NCBI GenBank assembly: GCA_020086605.1
Contig: JACBWW010000016.1
Span: 18,666,412 to 18,730,411, forward strand
Direction: 5' to 3'
DNA length: 64,000 nt
From: Lanius collurio
Lineage: Eukaryota; Chordata; Aves; Passeriformes; Laniidae
Shown: positions 12,501 to 26,000 of the stretch, in pieces
Layout: each line of letters begins with the position of its first letter
How positions within the stretch are numbered: position 1 is the first letter of the stretch
Notes under the pieces: generated by a model
The model's input: the letters and a program-made list of their open reading frames with translations, nothing else
The model's database searches: none
What the model was told of the DNA's origin: nothing
Translations under genes and position numbers: made by a program

Positions 12501-15500
12501 GCTGAGGGTGATCCTGGGTACCTTGTGGGAGAGGAAAGTGATCACTTAACAGGGAGGAGAAGCAAAGACACAAATACACACACAAAAGACAGTTTTTATA
12601 ACCAGTGCAGATTTCAGTTCCTGGCTTTGCTGCTGAGCTAATGCTGACCACCAGCTCCAGATGAACTCACCTAAACCACTCCATCTCTGCAGGTAGCCAT
12701 CCCTGTGTGCAGGCAAACACAAAGCCAGGCAATGAAGCTGGGCCTGTACAAACCACACTTACCCAAGGTTATATCATTTTTCTCCTTTCGTGGTTCAAGA
12801 TTGTCAACATCGACAGCTGGACTCACTTATTCTTTATAACATCATTATTTTGATTTTACTCTGATGTGTTAACAGGCCTCACAAGCCACTTTGGGACCAG
12901 ACCTTTTGTTAGCAGGAGGCTCTTTCCAGCATCACTGGTTTTAGGTGTTTCAGGCACTAAAGGATGTTGTAGAAAGTGCAGGAACTCAGCTTATATAGAG
13001 CAGAAGGAAAGAGAAATAGATCCATGAAATAAGAGAGGGAAACGGCATTTTGGGAGTTACATAGCTTTCATACCCAAAATAGGGTGGCAACCACTTGTTG
13101 GTAGCATCAGATGCCAGAAAGCACCTTCAGTGATTTCAACAGTAGATGAGGTCCCCCCAAGATACTTTATCAGCTCAACACAACAACAGCTGGGAACTTA
13201 CACAGAGTTATTCACTGACCTTTCAGGAAAATCAACACACTTCTTGTAGTCCACTGAACTGCACTTTTGCTTTCTTGGGCAAATGAGAGTGTAGGCCTCT
13301 GCGTGGTACATTTGGGAGCCCTTGGTGGAGGGGAGAGGATGGTGGAATGGGTGCCTCCATCCCAATCAGAAGTTCAAATGAGGGGCCAGGCTTCACCTGC
13401 AAGATGAAATTCCTATTAATGTGATCCTGAAGCTAAACCCATGTAGACATGTGGGCTTTGGGCTTTGAGGACATCCTGGTACCATTAAACTGTCCTTTTG
13501 AAAACATGCAGCAGAATCCATCTTTATATTAATATCTGGGCAGATGTCAAGGAAGGTTAACTCAAACTGATTGACACACAAGGGTGCTTCTTGCTACAAG
13601 AAAAAAATCAGGCCTGTATTGCCAGGAAATTGTCTCCCTTTTCAAGATAGTTTTCTGAACTCAGAAGTTTAAGAAATCATTTGAAGTTATCAGTAACCAA
13701 AAGCTTTCAAATTTTGTTTTCCCACTCTGATGGAGCTGTGACATATTTTACAACAACATGAGGTAGATTCAGACCCTGACTCAGGAAATCTTCCCACTGC
13801 AGGAAAATGTCAGAAGTACATATGAGCCCTGTTGTAGTGAAAAGGACAAAAACCCATCCTAGAAGTCAAACACAGATTTGGATGTTTTTCTGAATCAGGC
13901 CCTAAATGCAAACTTCACCAACACATTAAACTTCAGATACTCCTTTACCTAGGACTACATTTCCCCCATCTCTGATAAGAAAGGTTAGCAAAACTGATAA
14001 AGGTGAACACTGAAAAGAGAATATTCTTATTTTATTAGATTTACTTTGCACCTCACATTTATCGTGGCTGTCCTAGCAGCGATGCTGTCCTAGCCATGAT
14101 GTAATCTGCAATTAACTAGTCTCCTTTTGTCAGCCTACATCATCAAAGCCTGTTTTTATGGAGTGCTAAGTCTAATATTTACAGTGTTAAATACTTGGAC
14201 AATATTTAAATTGGTTTCATCACATACTATATTTAGATGGAGTGATATTGTCTGGTTAACAGCAATGAAAACAATTCCGTTCTTTTGGGGTTTATATTTT
14301 GAGTGGGTATTAGGTAACTGGAAAATATGGTCATTATATTTGTCTAACATTTCTACAAGTTGTAACATGGCATTTCAATTTGGGCTTTAACTCATGAATT
14401 ATCCGTAGGCAAAACTTTTGAGAAGTTTCCAGGTTCAACATGCAAACAAGAGCAGAGTTCAGTGGCATGTCTGAAAGGAAGGCAGTTTAATATTTATACA
14501 CATACACAGAAAACTATGAAGACATTTTTCAGGACCTTTTCTTTCCAGCAATGCTGCTGTTACACAAAGCCTGCTCCAAAGGAATTTTTAATGTCAAACA
14601 AAAATCACAATTAATGTGTGATCTAATCCCAGTCTCACAGATACAGACAGCACTAAGTTTCTGGATATTGCTCCTTGAAGTTTTTATTTGTCCATGTGAT
14701 TCGTGTTTGTCTCCACTTGTAGCTTATGTGGACAATCTTGCCCATAGTCTCTGAGCAATTTTGTTCTTCAAGTCAAAGGCCTTGCAGCTGTGCTGACTTC
14801 TCATCCCCAGCAGCAAAAACCCCCTTCAAACAATGAAGATGTCTCCATTCTTCGAAGTAGAGATATTTTGAGATTTTTTCCCAACATTTATGCATTAAAG
14901 AAACTGCTATAATACTTTTTTTTTCTTCCCAAATGCAGGCAATACTTTTTGCCTTCTTTCCTATCTTTAGGTTTTCTTTCTTTTCCTGATGTTGGTGTCA
15001 AGACATCCTCCCATCTGTTAGGTGATTTCCAGCTATCCCAGAGTTAGTCATTCCTCTCCTGGATGATCACAGCCACAGGCTCTGCACCAGAGCAATGCCT
15101 GTGTCATATGTTGGTTCTTGTCTGCCAGAAACTTCTGCTCATGTTTGTCTCTGGTTCTATGCAAGAAGCAGAACCACGAAGGGGGGTGGCACAGGAAAGG
15201 ATTTCTCCTGACTCTTCAAAAGGACTCTGCTCACAAATCCATGACTCTGACTCAGCTTTGTTGAGCCAGGTCTCTATGCAGAGGATCTCATCAAGAAGAT
15301 GTAATCCCTTCAGACAGCCCTTTGAACAGCCCAGGAGCTCTTTGACAGAGCCTGACGTAACTTCTGGAACACTGGAAACTGTTAATCACCCATTTTATTT
15401 GGTTTTAGCAGATAGAAGTAAGAGATTCTGCACAGAACTACAGTCAGACTACAGAGAAGTAATTTTGTTAGTTATCATCTGAATTGTTTCTTCTTTTGGG

Positions 15501-16594
15501 AAGTCATAGGCTTTGGAGGTTTGAAGTCTGCCTGTTATTTAAAAATAACTTGGGTGTCTCCATCTTTCAGAGTGTCTAACTGAAAGGAAAAATTACTCAT
15601 CCCATAAATGACTGAGCAAAATCATCAATAACCAAGTACAATATGTTTCAATTCACCATCCCTGATAGATCACTTGCAGTCCATTTGGCTCCCCCCAGTC
15701 TTCTCTCTAGCTCAGTGTTCCCAAAGGAAGTGTGTCCAACAGGCAGCCTTTTCTTTGGTTTGAATGCCAGTGCCAAATTGCCCAGGGCTAATAGAGCCCC
15801 TGCACAGCCACCTGCAATGTGTGGAGAGCCTCAGCAGCATTTATCTGTTTTCTAGATTCTTATGAACCATCCACTGCTCCAGAAGGGGACATCTCTAGAA
15901 GACATTTCATTTCCTACAAAGGAAATTTCATGCTGAATGCTCCTTCCACAAACACAGATCTTGTTGCCTAAAACATGCCTGAGACTCTTAGAAAAAGAGT
16001 GGCCAATGGTGGAGTTTTTTCTTCTTTTGCATTCTGTCCTTGATTTTGCATCTTGGATCTCAGTATTCAGTGCCTGGCAAATGCACTCTTAAATTGAAGT
16101 CTGGAAATCCCTGATGAAAAAGTCACAGAATGCTGTAGCTGTGGGAAGGATAAAGATCTGGGAACCAGTGCCTTTGTATCTTATTTCCTATTTTCCACAT
16201 AGCACCATGTCATTTTTGTATAAATTACTTTTTGTAAATTATATAAAATGCATTTTGCAGCTTTCCCTAAGTAAGACAGTCTTTTGCATTTTCTCTTGAA
16301 GAAAAATCTCCTTTCCCCAGCAATTTTCAGAACAATTAGTGAAACTTTAAAGATATTGTTGTTTGTTCCAAACCAGAGTTTATTTCAGCCTTTTCTAAAG
16401 CATTGGACTGGTTTGGTAAAGTGAAAGGGAAAGGGTTATTCCTATTCCTTAATGTAATTGTGTTTTAATTTAAAGATGTCTAAATTTTATGGCAGTCTTT
16501 ATTTACTTTCACTTAGCTCTTAAAGAACAAGTATGACTTCCAGATTTGCTACAAAGCAAGTAAAAAGGCAGTAAATGTAAACCAAACTGTGATT

Positions 16595-16740
16595 AAGAGC
16601 CTGATTCTGCTGATTAAAATCACTGGTCAAACATACTCTGACTCTGGAGATCAGATCTGAACCTTTACTGCACTGGATCCTCTCCAAAACCCACTGAAGT
16701 CAATAGGAGTTTTTCTTTTGAGCTCAGTCACTGGGTGTCT
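16595..16740 (+). repeat. Ancient palindromic amniote repeat remnant
   Basis: It contains gagcctgattctgctgatt and ccactgaagtcaataggagt, blocks I recognise from a very old interspersed repeat of amniotes. The family name is uncertain. Confidence 0.4.
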
Positions 16741-19547
16741 GTCTGCCTTTTTCTCTCTTAAATTATAAATCACCAGGAGGAATTTAATCTTGCAGTTTCC
16801 AGTGCCAGTGTGACATTTATTTTAACTCTGGCTGTTGACAAAGCACCCCGCATCCTGCATTTCCCTTCTGGCAATCACATGTCTATTCTAACTCACGTGC
16901 TACATTCTGCTGGGGATTTTATTTTACTTGTCCTCTGCTTATTGCCATCCACTTCTCCAACCCTCCCTTTTCATCTGTCCATCACGTTTGGCAGCAAGAA
17001 AAATGGATCTATTTTGCAATACCAATTTCAGTGCCACTTGCCAGTCCAAATAAGAGTTGTGTATCTAACACACCATACAGGGGCTCAGTTTCTGGATTTT
17101 GTCACAAGAGCTGTATTTTCTCAGCAGCTTATTAACAGCGTGTGTTTGGGGTGAAAATTAAGCAAATGGAAAAAGGATGTCACAGCAAGGAGCTGTGTTG
17201 CAACACTTGGGTTATTATATTGCATTAAGTTAAACAAAGACTGTTTAGCCATGTTATGACTATGATTCTCATTCATTCCAGTCTCTCAAGAAAATGTATT
17301 TGAAAAGAGGCAACTTTGCTCAGTCAATTTCCCCTTGGTCAAAATGCTCCCAGGTGCCACTCCTGTGAATTTGACAGGAAAAAAAAAAGTTAACAGTGTA
17401 GTGCTTGGGAAGGGGGGCAGGGGAGATTGCCATAACTCTGCTTATGCCAAGAATAAGAAGAATAATGGGAACCGCTGCAGATCGGAAACTTTCTTTCTGT
17501 CATTTATCAAGCCCATATTATTTTCTCATCTTTCACTGTCTTTGAAGCACATGTGTCAGGTGAACAAAAAAAGTTACAAGAAATCTTGAATTGCACTCTG
17601 CTTTCCCAGAAAAATATGCTGACCATCCAGCGTGTGCCTGAGGTCAACCATGAAGCATTTAAACATTCTCTGTACCCATAAATAGCCCTTGGAAAAGGCT
17701 GCCAGTCAGCTGAGGAGGCTTTGAATTTGTCATTCGAGGAAGGAGCCACACAGGATTGCTCAGCACCATCTCTTTGACTGTCTCTTTCCCACATCTGGCC
17801 AATGACTTTGTTGCCTAAATGGGAGCTGAGCAATTCTGGAAATTGGACTCTAAGTAGAAAACATTCCCACTTCTGCTTCATCACTCGTTTTCATAGGGAA
17901 ATAAAGCACTGAGATGCTTTTACCATATGTGGATTTGAGAACAATTTCTAAATCCCCCATGCCTGAGCCATAGCTTGCTGAACAATTCCCATCAACTACT
18001 ATTCCTGATAAGGGTAGAAATGATGCAGGTGGCTATGATAAGTTGAACTTCTTGAGTCACCTGATTTAAACACAGCTACTCTTACCTTGCCAGGGCCCAG
18101 CCACTTGGTGGGCCTTAGCCTGAAAGCTGTCACTGCTCAGATGAAAGGGACAGCTGTGTCTGCCAGGTTGGTCTCTCTGACCTCTGCAGAGAAATCAGCC
18201 CCCCTCGTGTTGCAACACGAGGTGCTGTGTCCTGTGTCCCTGCAGGATTTCCCACTTTAAGGTCTTGCTTCCAAAGTCTTTGTGTACAAATCGTAGCTGC
18301 CTGCAACTCTCTTTTCCTCCTCTCCTGACAGGGGATGCTGCCTTCAGTCTCACAATCTTCTACCGACCTGACAAACACATCTGGCTCCATGCTGCCCTTC
18401 ATTTCCTACCCAGATTGTGCCCATCTTCTCCTTTTCCTGTTCACTCTCAAAACTCCCTTTGTCCGTAATGCAGGCAGCACCTGTTAACAGCCAGGCAGGT
18501 GAGGAGCTGTGTCTTGGCTCCTGAAACACACCCTGCTTGTGGCCTGATGAGAATTGCACATCTGATCACAACAGCCACGTTATTTCAGATTCCATCCACT
18601 CATCCATCCATTTCTCCTGTGTGAGCTGGATCCGGGGCAGGTCTTGAGTGGCATCCAACAGAGAACACTCACCCAGCCTCAGGGTATGAAAAAATGGGCA
18701 ACACTGAACAATACGTGTTGTTAAGCTGTGAAAGTGCTTGCCACAGGAAACTGTGGGTACAAAGGGATTTAGAATTAGCTAGGTAAATTCCTGGAAGCAA
18801 AATACATCAGGGGCTATTAAATACAAAGACACTATGTCTGGCTCCGGAAATCCCAGCTCCACAAATCACTGGCCCTGAGCCACAATCTGTGTGCCCTGAT
18901 ATTGTGCATTAAGAGCCTACTAGAGCTGACTGCCATGGACAGGGTACTGGGATGGATGGGCCTCTGGTTCTGACTAGCTCAGCCACTCCTGTGTTTCTCT
19001 ACAAATGGATGAGCTGGGACTAAATATCACATTTGCCACTAATGTTTCTGAATTCACACAGCAGCATTTCTATCACCAGCACTTTCCAAGCGGCTTCTGC
19101 CACGACATCTGGACATCACCTAGCACCTGAAGCACATTAAGCTTTTTCAGCAGGTAATAAACCCCAGGACAGTGTATGGCAGGCGAGGCCTGGTCTCTAA
19201 ATACCCATCATGGACATTGCTTTCTCCAGCAATTGCCAAAGCCTGCTTTAGATTAAACTGCTTTAGACCAGCAACTGCAGAAGGGCAAGGCTGGAAAAGG
19301 AAGTCTCGCTTGTTTTTTTTAGGCTCTTGTTTTTCTACTGATTGGTTGTTTTGTGCTTGTTTGTTTTTCAACAAATTATTTAAAGGACAAATATAAGGCT
19401 AGACAGCTGAATGCATCAAAAAGGTCAGCCAATTTCTCAGGCTACTGTGTTTCCAGCTGTTCCATAAGAGAAAGAGGATCAAGCAGGGCTGGATCTCCCT
19501 GGTTGCTTTCCACAATGTAAAGTAGACTTCTTTGACATAAAGCAGGG

Positions 19548-19935
19548 NNNNNNNNNNNNNNNNNNNNNNNNNNNNNNNNNNNNNNNNNNNNNNNNNNNNN
19601 NNNNNNNNNNNNNNNNNNNNNNNNNNNNNNNNNNNNNNNNNNNNNNNNNNNNNNNNNNNNNNNNNNNNNNNNNNNNNNNNNNNNNNNNNNNNNNNNNNNN
19701 NNNNNNNNNNNNNNNNNNNNNNNNNNNNNNNNNNNNNNNNNNNNNNNNNNNNNNNNNNNNNNNNNNNNNNNNNNNNNNNNNNNNNNNNNNNNNNNNNNNN
19801 NNNNNNNNNNNNNNNNNNNNNNNNNNNNNNNNNNNNNNNNNNNNNNNNNNNNNNNNNNNNNNNNNNNNNNNNNNNNNNNNNNNNNNNNNNNNNNNNNNNN
19901 NNNNNNNNNNNNNNNNNNNNNNNNNNNNNNNNNNN
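19548..19935. other. Assembly gap (388 N)
   Basis: A run of N of non-round length, abutting an (AAAG)n tract on the right. Translations across it are meaningless. The true length and content are unknown. Confidence 0.99.
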
Positions 19936-19999
<64 letters not shown>

Positions 20000-20001
20000 A
20001 G
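19936..20001 (+). repeat. (AAAG)n microsatellite
   Basis: About 16 units of AAAG right of the gap, which probably caused the gap. The array may extend into the gap. The minus strand reads (CTTT)n and yields artificial Leu-Ser-Phe-Phe repeats. Confidence 0.95.
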
Positions 20002-23000
20002 AAAAAAAATAGTAAAAAAAGGAGAAAAAAGCAAGCATGCATTTCTGATGACAGCTGCACAAACGTGCCTTATTCTGGCAGATCTCTCAATTAAAATCAA
20101 GCCACCCTAATTTAAGGGGAAAATAAACACAGGCCTTATGTTATGTGCTTTGCTTTCAAAAGGAATCAGCCTGAGGAGAGGCAGCAGGGCCCTGAGCTGG
20201 GGGTGGCTGGTTGTGAGGGGGAGGCAGGTCCTGCTGGCCCAGCTGCTGCCCCCGTGCTGAGGGGTCTGGGCCAGAGGAGCTCGCACCCTGCAGTGGTTCT
20301 GAGGCTGAGGGGAGGTGGCTGACCAGGTAGGTCTGGGGCAGACACTTCAGTGCAGTGACCTCAGCTCCTTTTCAACTTAGTCCATTCAGCCAGAGGCCAC
20401 GAGGGACAGACTGGACAGTCTGCCCTGACACTGTCCCTTAGGGTGAAGAATTAGGAAGTTCAAGGCACAACCATGTATTCTCATGTTTTTCTTCTCCCAC
20501 ACTTCTGAGTAAAAATGAGGACACTTCCTTTGCACACAGCTGCTCTAAAACTGCTGCAGAACAGCATGAGGGGCTGCTCTCTGGGCAAGCAGGCTGGGTG
20601 CCACCCACAGACAATCCAACAGTCACTGCCATGCTCTGCTCTGCTGCAGTGCTCCTGCACTCTCCACGATGGGAAAGATGAGCCCTTCCATAACTGCACA
20701 ATGCCTGCATCCCTACCTGGGAATAGCAAAATTTGCTGAAAAATGTCTGTCCTTCTGCTGTTGCCTTTTTTCCTCTTCTCACTGTATTCATGATGAAATA
20801 AAGAATCACCATCCACGTCTGGATAAGAAATAGCTGAAATCAAATGGGTTAGCACACAGAGTTCCCACTGTGTCTCTCATGTTTTTCTTATAAATTTAAT
20901 TATGAAACAGTAGACACATAATAACCAGATAACATGGTATAGGGAAACCTCTACAATTAATTCTGGGGCTCTTGTAGACCTTTCCCAGCCAGGTACAGCT
21001 TCAGCCTACACAGGGGAACTGCTACTGTGTTGGGATGGAAGAAACAAAAAACCACCAGCACAGGAATGGGGAATTGTCAAAGGGTCACTTGCCCAGGCTG
21101 GACATCTAAAATGCTCATTTGCTGCACAGAAGGGATCTGCCAGAAGTTCCAGGGGAGAAACAAAGAAAGAATTTAAAGACAACAGGAAAAAAAACTGGAA
21201 ACTCTTAAGCATAAGCTCTCATGGATTTGGGTCTGGATTGCAGAGGTTCAGGAGATCAAAGCAGCAGCAATCAGAAGGGGCAAACCAGAGACAACACACA
21301 GATAAAAGAAGAGATGAAAGCCAAAGAAAGCTTGGACAGGAGGCTGACATTGGTAAATGAGGAACTGGGGCTGGATTAAACAGTTAGTGCTTGATGTGTC
21401 TTGTCCCTTTTTTGGCTCCATTGGCTTCTGCAGAGCTGAAGCTTTGGGGGTTGGGGGGAATGGGAAAAAAAAAGAGCTATTTTCATTTTCTGTCCTTGCC
21501 AAGAAAAGCTTCTGTGTGTGAATAATCTCTGTGCTGCCTGTGAAAGGAGCCTGTGCAAGGAGTTAGGACAGCAGGGGTCCTCCTGGGAGTTAAAGCTGCT
21601 CAGGGGGTCAGTGAAAGCCAAACTAAGCATAGGCTGCCCAGAAGTCACCCTGGTGGGACACATCCTTATCCTACATGTTTGACCAGGGATCCAAAGGATG
21701 CACAGGGCATTCCTACACCTTGGGATCAGGTGTGGAACCATCAGACCACAAAGAACTTTTTTAAGCTGGGGGGGTATTTTTGGAAGTTTGATATATTTTA
21801 ATACAAAGCATTCCTGTTTCCTGGCCTGAAAAGGTAACACAAGCAGGTGCATTAACAGAGCTCATCTTAGCTTCTTGTGGAAGAGGCAATTATGCAAGCA
21901 GTGCATGAGGGATTGGGTGGATCCTTTCACTTTTGCAGCTCCACAAAGCCAGCTCCTCTGGGTGAGCAGGTGGGGATGATTCTTTCTCACAGTTGCCTTC
22001 TGTGAAACACACACCTGGGCCATCAGCTGGGGAGAGGAGGAAGGAGGATAGAGCAGAGAAGAAGGACATCTCAGAAGGAGATGTGAAGTTGGAGCAGGGG
22101 TTGTGCTGTGGCACAGTGAGTGAGTCCTGTTGCAGGACTGACTGGTTAGAGAGAGGGACATTTATGAGCAGTGGGAGCTGAAGAAGAAAGGAGCAAGAAT
22201 GGATAACAGGGTACTGCTCATTTCTGGGGAACTGCTGCAGTGAGGGGTTGTGGGTGAGGCTTTGGTGTGGAGGGAGAACAGGGATTGCTTCTGTCCTCTG
22301 AGTTACTCTGACTAAAATGCTGTTGAGGGCTGGTTGGGACCTGCATGAGCAAGTCTGTGGTGGGATTGGGTTAGAAAATGACATCTAAATTATTTTGTGG
22401 CTTGAGAGGTTGAGCCTGGGGTGAAGGGAGGAGAGATGTGGCCTGTGAATTGGTAGATCTTCTTTTCATTCTGTTTCCAGTGCCTGGAAGGAAAAGCACC
22501 GTGTCTTCCCCCCCCTTCTGTGCTTTCTGGGGCTCCTTGTGCATCCTCCCCCAGCTCGGGGTGAAAAGCGGGAAGGTCCCACCCCTGCTCGGTGGTGAGA
22601 CCCTGTCTGTGCCAAGGTCTCCCAGGATTTACGGGCTGTGCCTGCAAGAGTTGAGGAGTCCCAAATTTCCCTCCGCGATCTCCAGCTGCCATCTGCTGGT
22701 AACTGCACCCGCGGAGCCGGGAGCCTGCCAGGCACCGTCCCGGGCTGCTGCCAGCGCTGGGCGGGCATCCCCGGGGACCAGGACGGGCTTCCAGGGTCAG
22801 CCGGGGAAAGGCAGAGCCCAGGAGATGGCAAAGAGCTCAGCTAAAGGGACCCCGCTTCAAGGTGTGCGGGGGAGTCCATCCCCTTCTAGCAGAACGCTGA
22901 AGGACAAGCAGGGTTTAAGCGCTGCAGTAAACTTGATGATTCATTGGAGACTAATTTTTTTCTCTGGAGAGATATTAAACCTGCCTTGGGGAGGCGGGGA

Positions 23001-26000
23001 AGAGGTGGGAAATAGTCTGTTAAAATATATTTCTGCTGCTTTCTGCTCAGTTAGGCACAGAAAAGCAAGTTAACAAAAAGTGAAAGAGGTTATTGAGAGC
23101 TTGTCTTTGACTAGTGGGCTTTGGGAGTTGTTTTGGTTCGTTTGTTTTAATTGAATTGTGCAACTTCAGAACTGTTCTGCTGCATATTTACTAATAAAAA
23201 TATGAGTCAGGTCTTAGGTTTATCACAAGAATACTGGCTGAGCACGTGGCCCAGGCAGTGCCAGGCCCTGTGACATCATTCCTGCCTTACCTGCATGCAG
23301 GAAGCTTGTAGGTGGGAGGAGAAAAGCCACAGATACTGCCAGGAGTGATCTGAGGAATTTGTTTCCCTGGATTTGGAAGGGATATTTTCTGGGGTGATCA
23401 CAGGGAGGAGGTTGAAAGGGTCTGTTGGTCCTTGTGAGCACCACAACCCAGTGGGTCCCTTGGATAACACTGACTACATGTGGTAGAGAACTGATAATTT
23501 TAAATATATGAAGTCCTTATATGGTTTATGAAATAAATTATGGATTAGAAGAGAAAGATTCTATCAGTCCCACCACAAAGGAAAAATAAAGTGAGAGCTT
23601 AAGCCTCATTAGCCAGGAGAGAATCCACAGCAGCAGTGTGCTCTGACCATCAGAGTGGATGTGTGAGACCTCACACCTTCCTCTGACACCAGAGCCTCCT
23701 ACACCCCCATGTACATCCAAAACAAAAGCTGTTTTCATCAGTTTAATTGCTCACTGAATTCCTTGTTTCTTGGGGCCCTCTTGGAGAGCCACCCTCGGAG
23801 CTGCAGCTTGGAAGGCTGCACATCTCAGAGCAGAGGCTTTGCCAGGAGAGGGGCCTCAGCTGAGCACCAGCATTGGCAATTCTCCTGTGAAACTGATGAG
23901 GTTTATTGTTTTCCCTGAAGTCCTAGTTTCTGCAGTCATGGGAGTGCAGTAAACTTCCCAAATTTCATGCATATATGAGACTTGCTGCTCGAACTCATTA
24001 TGATGGAGAAGGGTATAAAAATGTACAGAAACCAGAAAGAACAAAAATCTTTTCTGCTGAAAGAAAAAGAAAAGTCCTCATCGTAACTAAGCCAATATCA
24101 CTCAATTTTGGCCCCCATCTCAACAATTTTTAAGGCTTGGAGTTGGCAGTTACGAAGCTTCCCTGATGTTTTAGCCAAGAACAAGGGCATTATTTCCTGT
24201 GTCCTGGCCAATGTCCCAAACTGTATGATTCCCATTCCATGTGCTCCAAATCCTCCCTGGAAATCGAGGTCTGCAGGGGGGAATCTTTATCACATTTTGT
24301 CCTTAGCTTCTCTAGGGCATCACGAAACATCAGCATCCTCCCACGCTAAGTCTCATCACACTGTGTGAGTTGATGGCAGTAGTTTATCAAGTCTGATGTA
24401 TTCCTCAGGATATGAGCTGCTCAACTATGGTATAGGAATAATTTAAGTCATTGTTGTTATTATTATTATCGTGGTGAAGATTAGCACTGGGGATGTTGCT
24501 GGAGAATGTCACAGTCTTTCTGTCTCTTAACAATTATTTTTCTTTTTGGTAGTACAGCTAGGTTTGAAGCAGGACCAAAGAGGCCTTTTCTTTTTATTGT
24601 AGTTTTGTTTTAAGAAATCTCAGTCCTGGAAGGAGCTGTCATTTTGGGCTGCTGATTACATGTGCAAGTTGACAGGGAGCAAGGCTGTTTTGTCTGTAGT
24701 GATCCCAAATCCTTTCACCTAATCAAGCCAACACTGCAGGCTCTGTGTGGAGGATGTGTAACCCTATCTTACTGCCTGACAACTCCTTTAGTTCCAGAAT
24801 TTGTTTCCTCAGTCCCCACAAACTGCAGCAAGCCATTAAGTTTGATTTTACTACTTTTTCCTTTGTCCCCACCCCTGCTTTCCTCCTCCTCCATTCTCTC
24901 AGCAACAATTTTGTCTCAGCCTTCCTTTCTGGTTCTTTTCCTTAGGGATAGTAACTCCAAAGACTGTACTCACTTCCTATATATCCTTGACCCTAAGAGT
25001 TTTTTAACTTCTATTTTATCGACTAGTCAAAAGAAATTCAGCATCAATTCAAAAATACTCCTTTCTACACAAAAAGTATCTTATCTGGCCAGTATTCTTT
25101 GAACTGTGATTCAGCTAGAAATGGATTGACAAACTTTGTAGAAAGCTCTTGCTGAAGCTTAAAACGAGGTCTTGCATCTATAGGGTCTGACTCAAAGACA
25201 TGGATTTCCTTTCCAGTTCCATGAGTCTGTAACACAGTGACTGGAGGGAAATGACAGTGAATTATTGTTGTCTCTTGTTGATCCTGGATGTGAAATCAGA
25301 TGTGTTGATGGACCCCTCACTGGGGCAAGAGGAGCTGCTGCCCCTGGTGCTCAAAGCTGCCTCCAAGGGAGCATCAGCAGCTGGACTGTGCTGGCAGAGG
25401 GGCTTTCCCTGGGGCCCCCATGCAGATGTAGGGAACAGACACCGAGTGAGGGAGCTGTGTATGAGGCAGGGAAGGAGCACAGGGCATCATGGGGGAAACC
25501 TTGTAACTTTAATAAAAGCTCTGCAGAGCTCAGGGATGAGGTCCCAGCTGGGAAGAAACCATTCCTTCATGCCTTCTCTTGGATTTCAGTATTTCTAGAC
25601 AAGCAGGTTTGTACCAGACTTTACCTCCCAGTGAGACCAACCACCAAACCCCCAAACACTGACTAATCTGTCACAAGGGAGGGTGCCTTTATCCTGCCTC
25701 CTGACTTTAAAAACAGGGATCTGATTCTTCTTTGCCATTTTTTCCTGACATGAAGGAGAAGGATTTTTTAAATAGCCACCAAGCAGAGGTGGATTGAGCT
25801 GCTGATACCTGTCCGAATTCACAATTCCAAAACAGATCACATGGTTTTGCCATGGGGCATTTTCTTTTGAAATCAGCTATAGTTTTCAATGCCTTGGATT
25901 GCTTTCTAGTTGTGTTTAGGGAGTGCTTTTTGGGAGACCATAAATCAGAACCATTCAGCAAGGACTGTTTTCTTCCCCACTGTGTGATCTGTAAAAGGTT

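Larger units (their letters stand above)
7641..19547. other. Intergenic, no gene seen; possible conserved non-coding segment at 11,690-12,320
   Basis: There is no supported gene. The segment 11,690-12,320 is of even composition with many homeodomain-like motifs (for example TGATTGAC at 11,912), and looks more like an enhancer than neutral DNA. This is an impression only. Confidence 0.65.

Noticed and set aside
13763..13910. Possible further copy of the old palindromic repeat
   Set aside because: Only isolated blocks such as gaatcaggccct agree and the arms do not pair well.
15063..15482. 139-codon + frame
   Set aside because: No family recognised and no splice or promoter context; likely chance.
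19399..20100. Long minus-strand reading frame with Leu-Ser-Phe-Phe repeats
   Set aside because: It consists of the (CTTT)n microsatellite translated into the run of N; not a gene.
22438..23073. 211-codon open frame on the + strand
   Set aside because: Proline, serine and glycine-rich composition from GC-rich DNA, frames open on both strands at once, and no domain or splice pattern.
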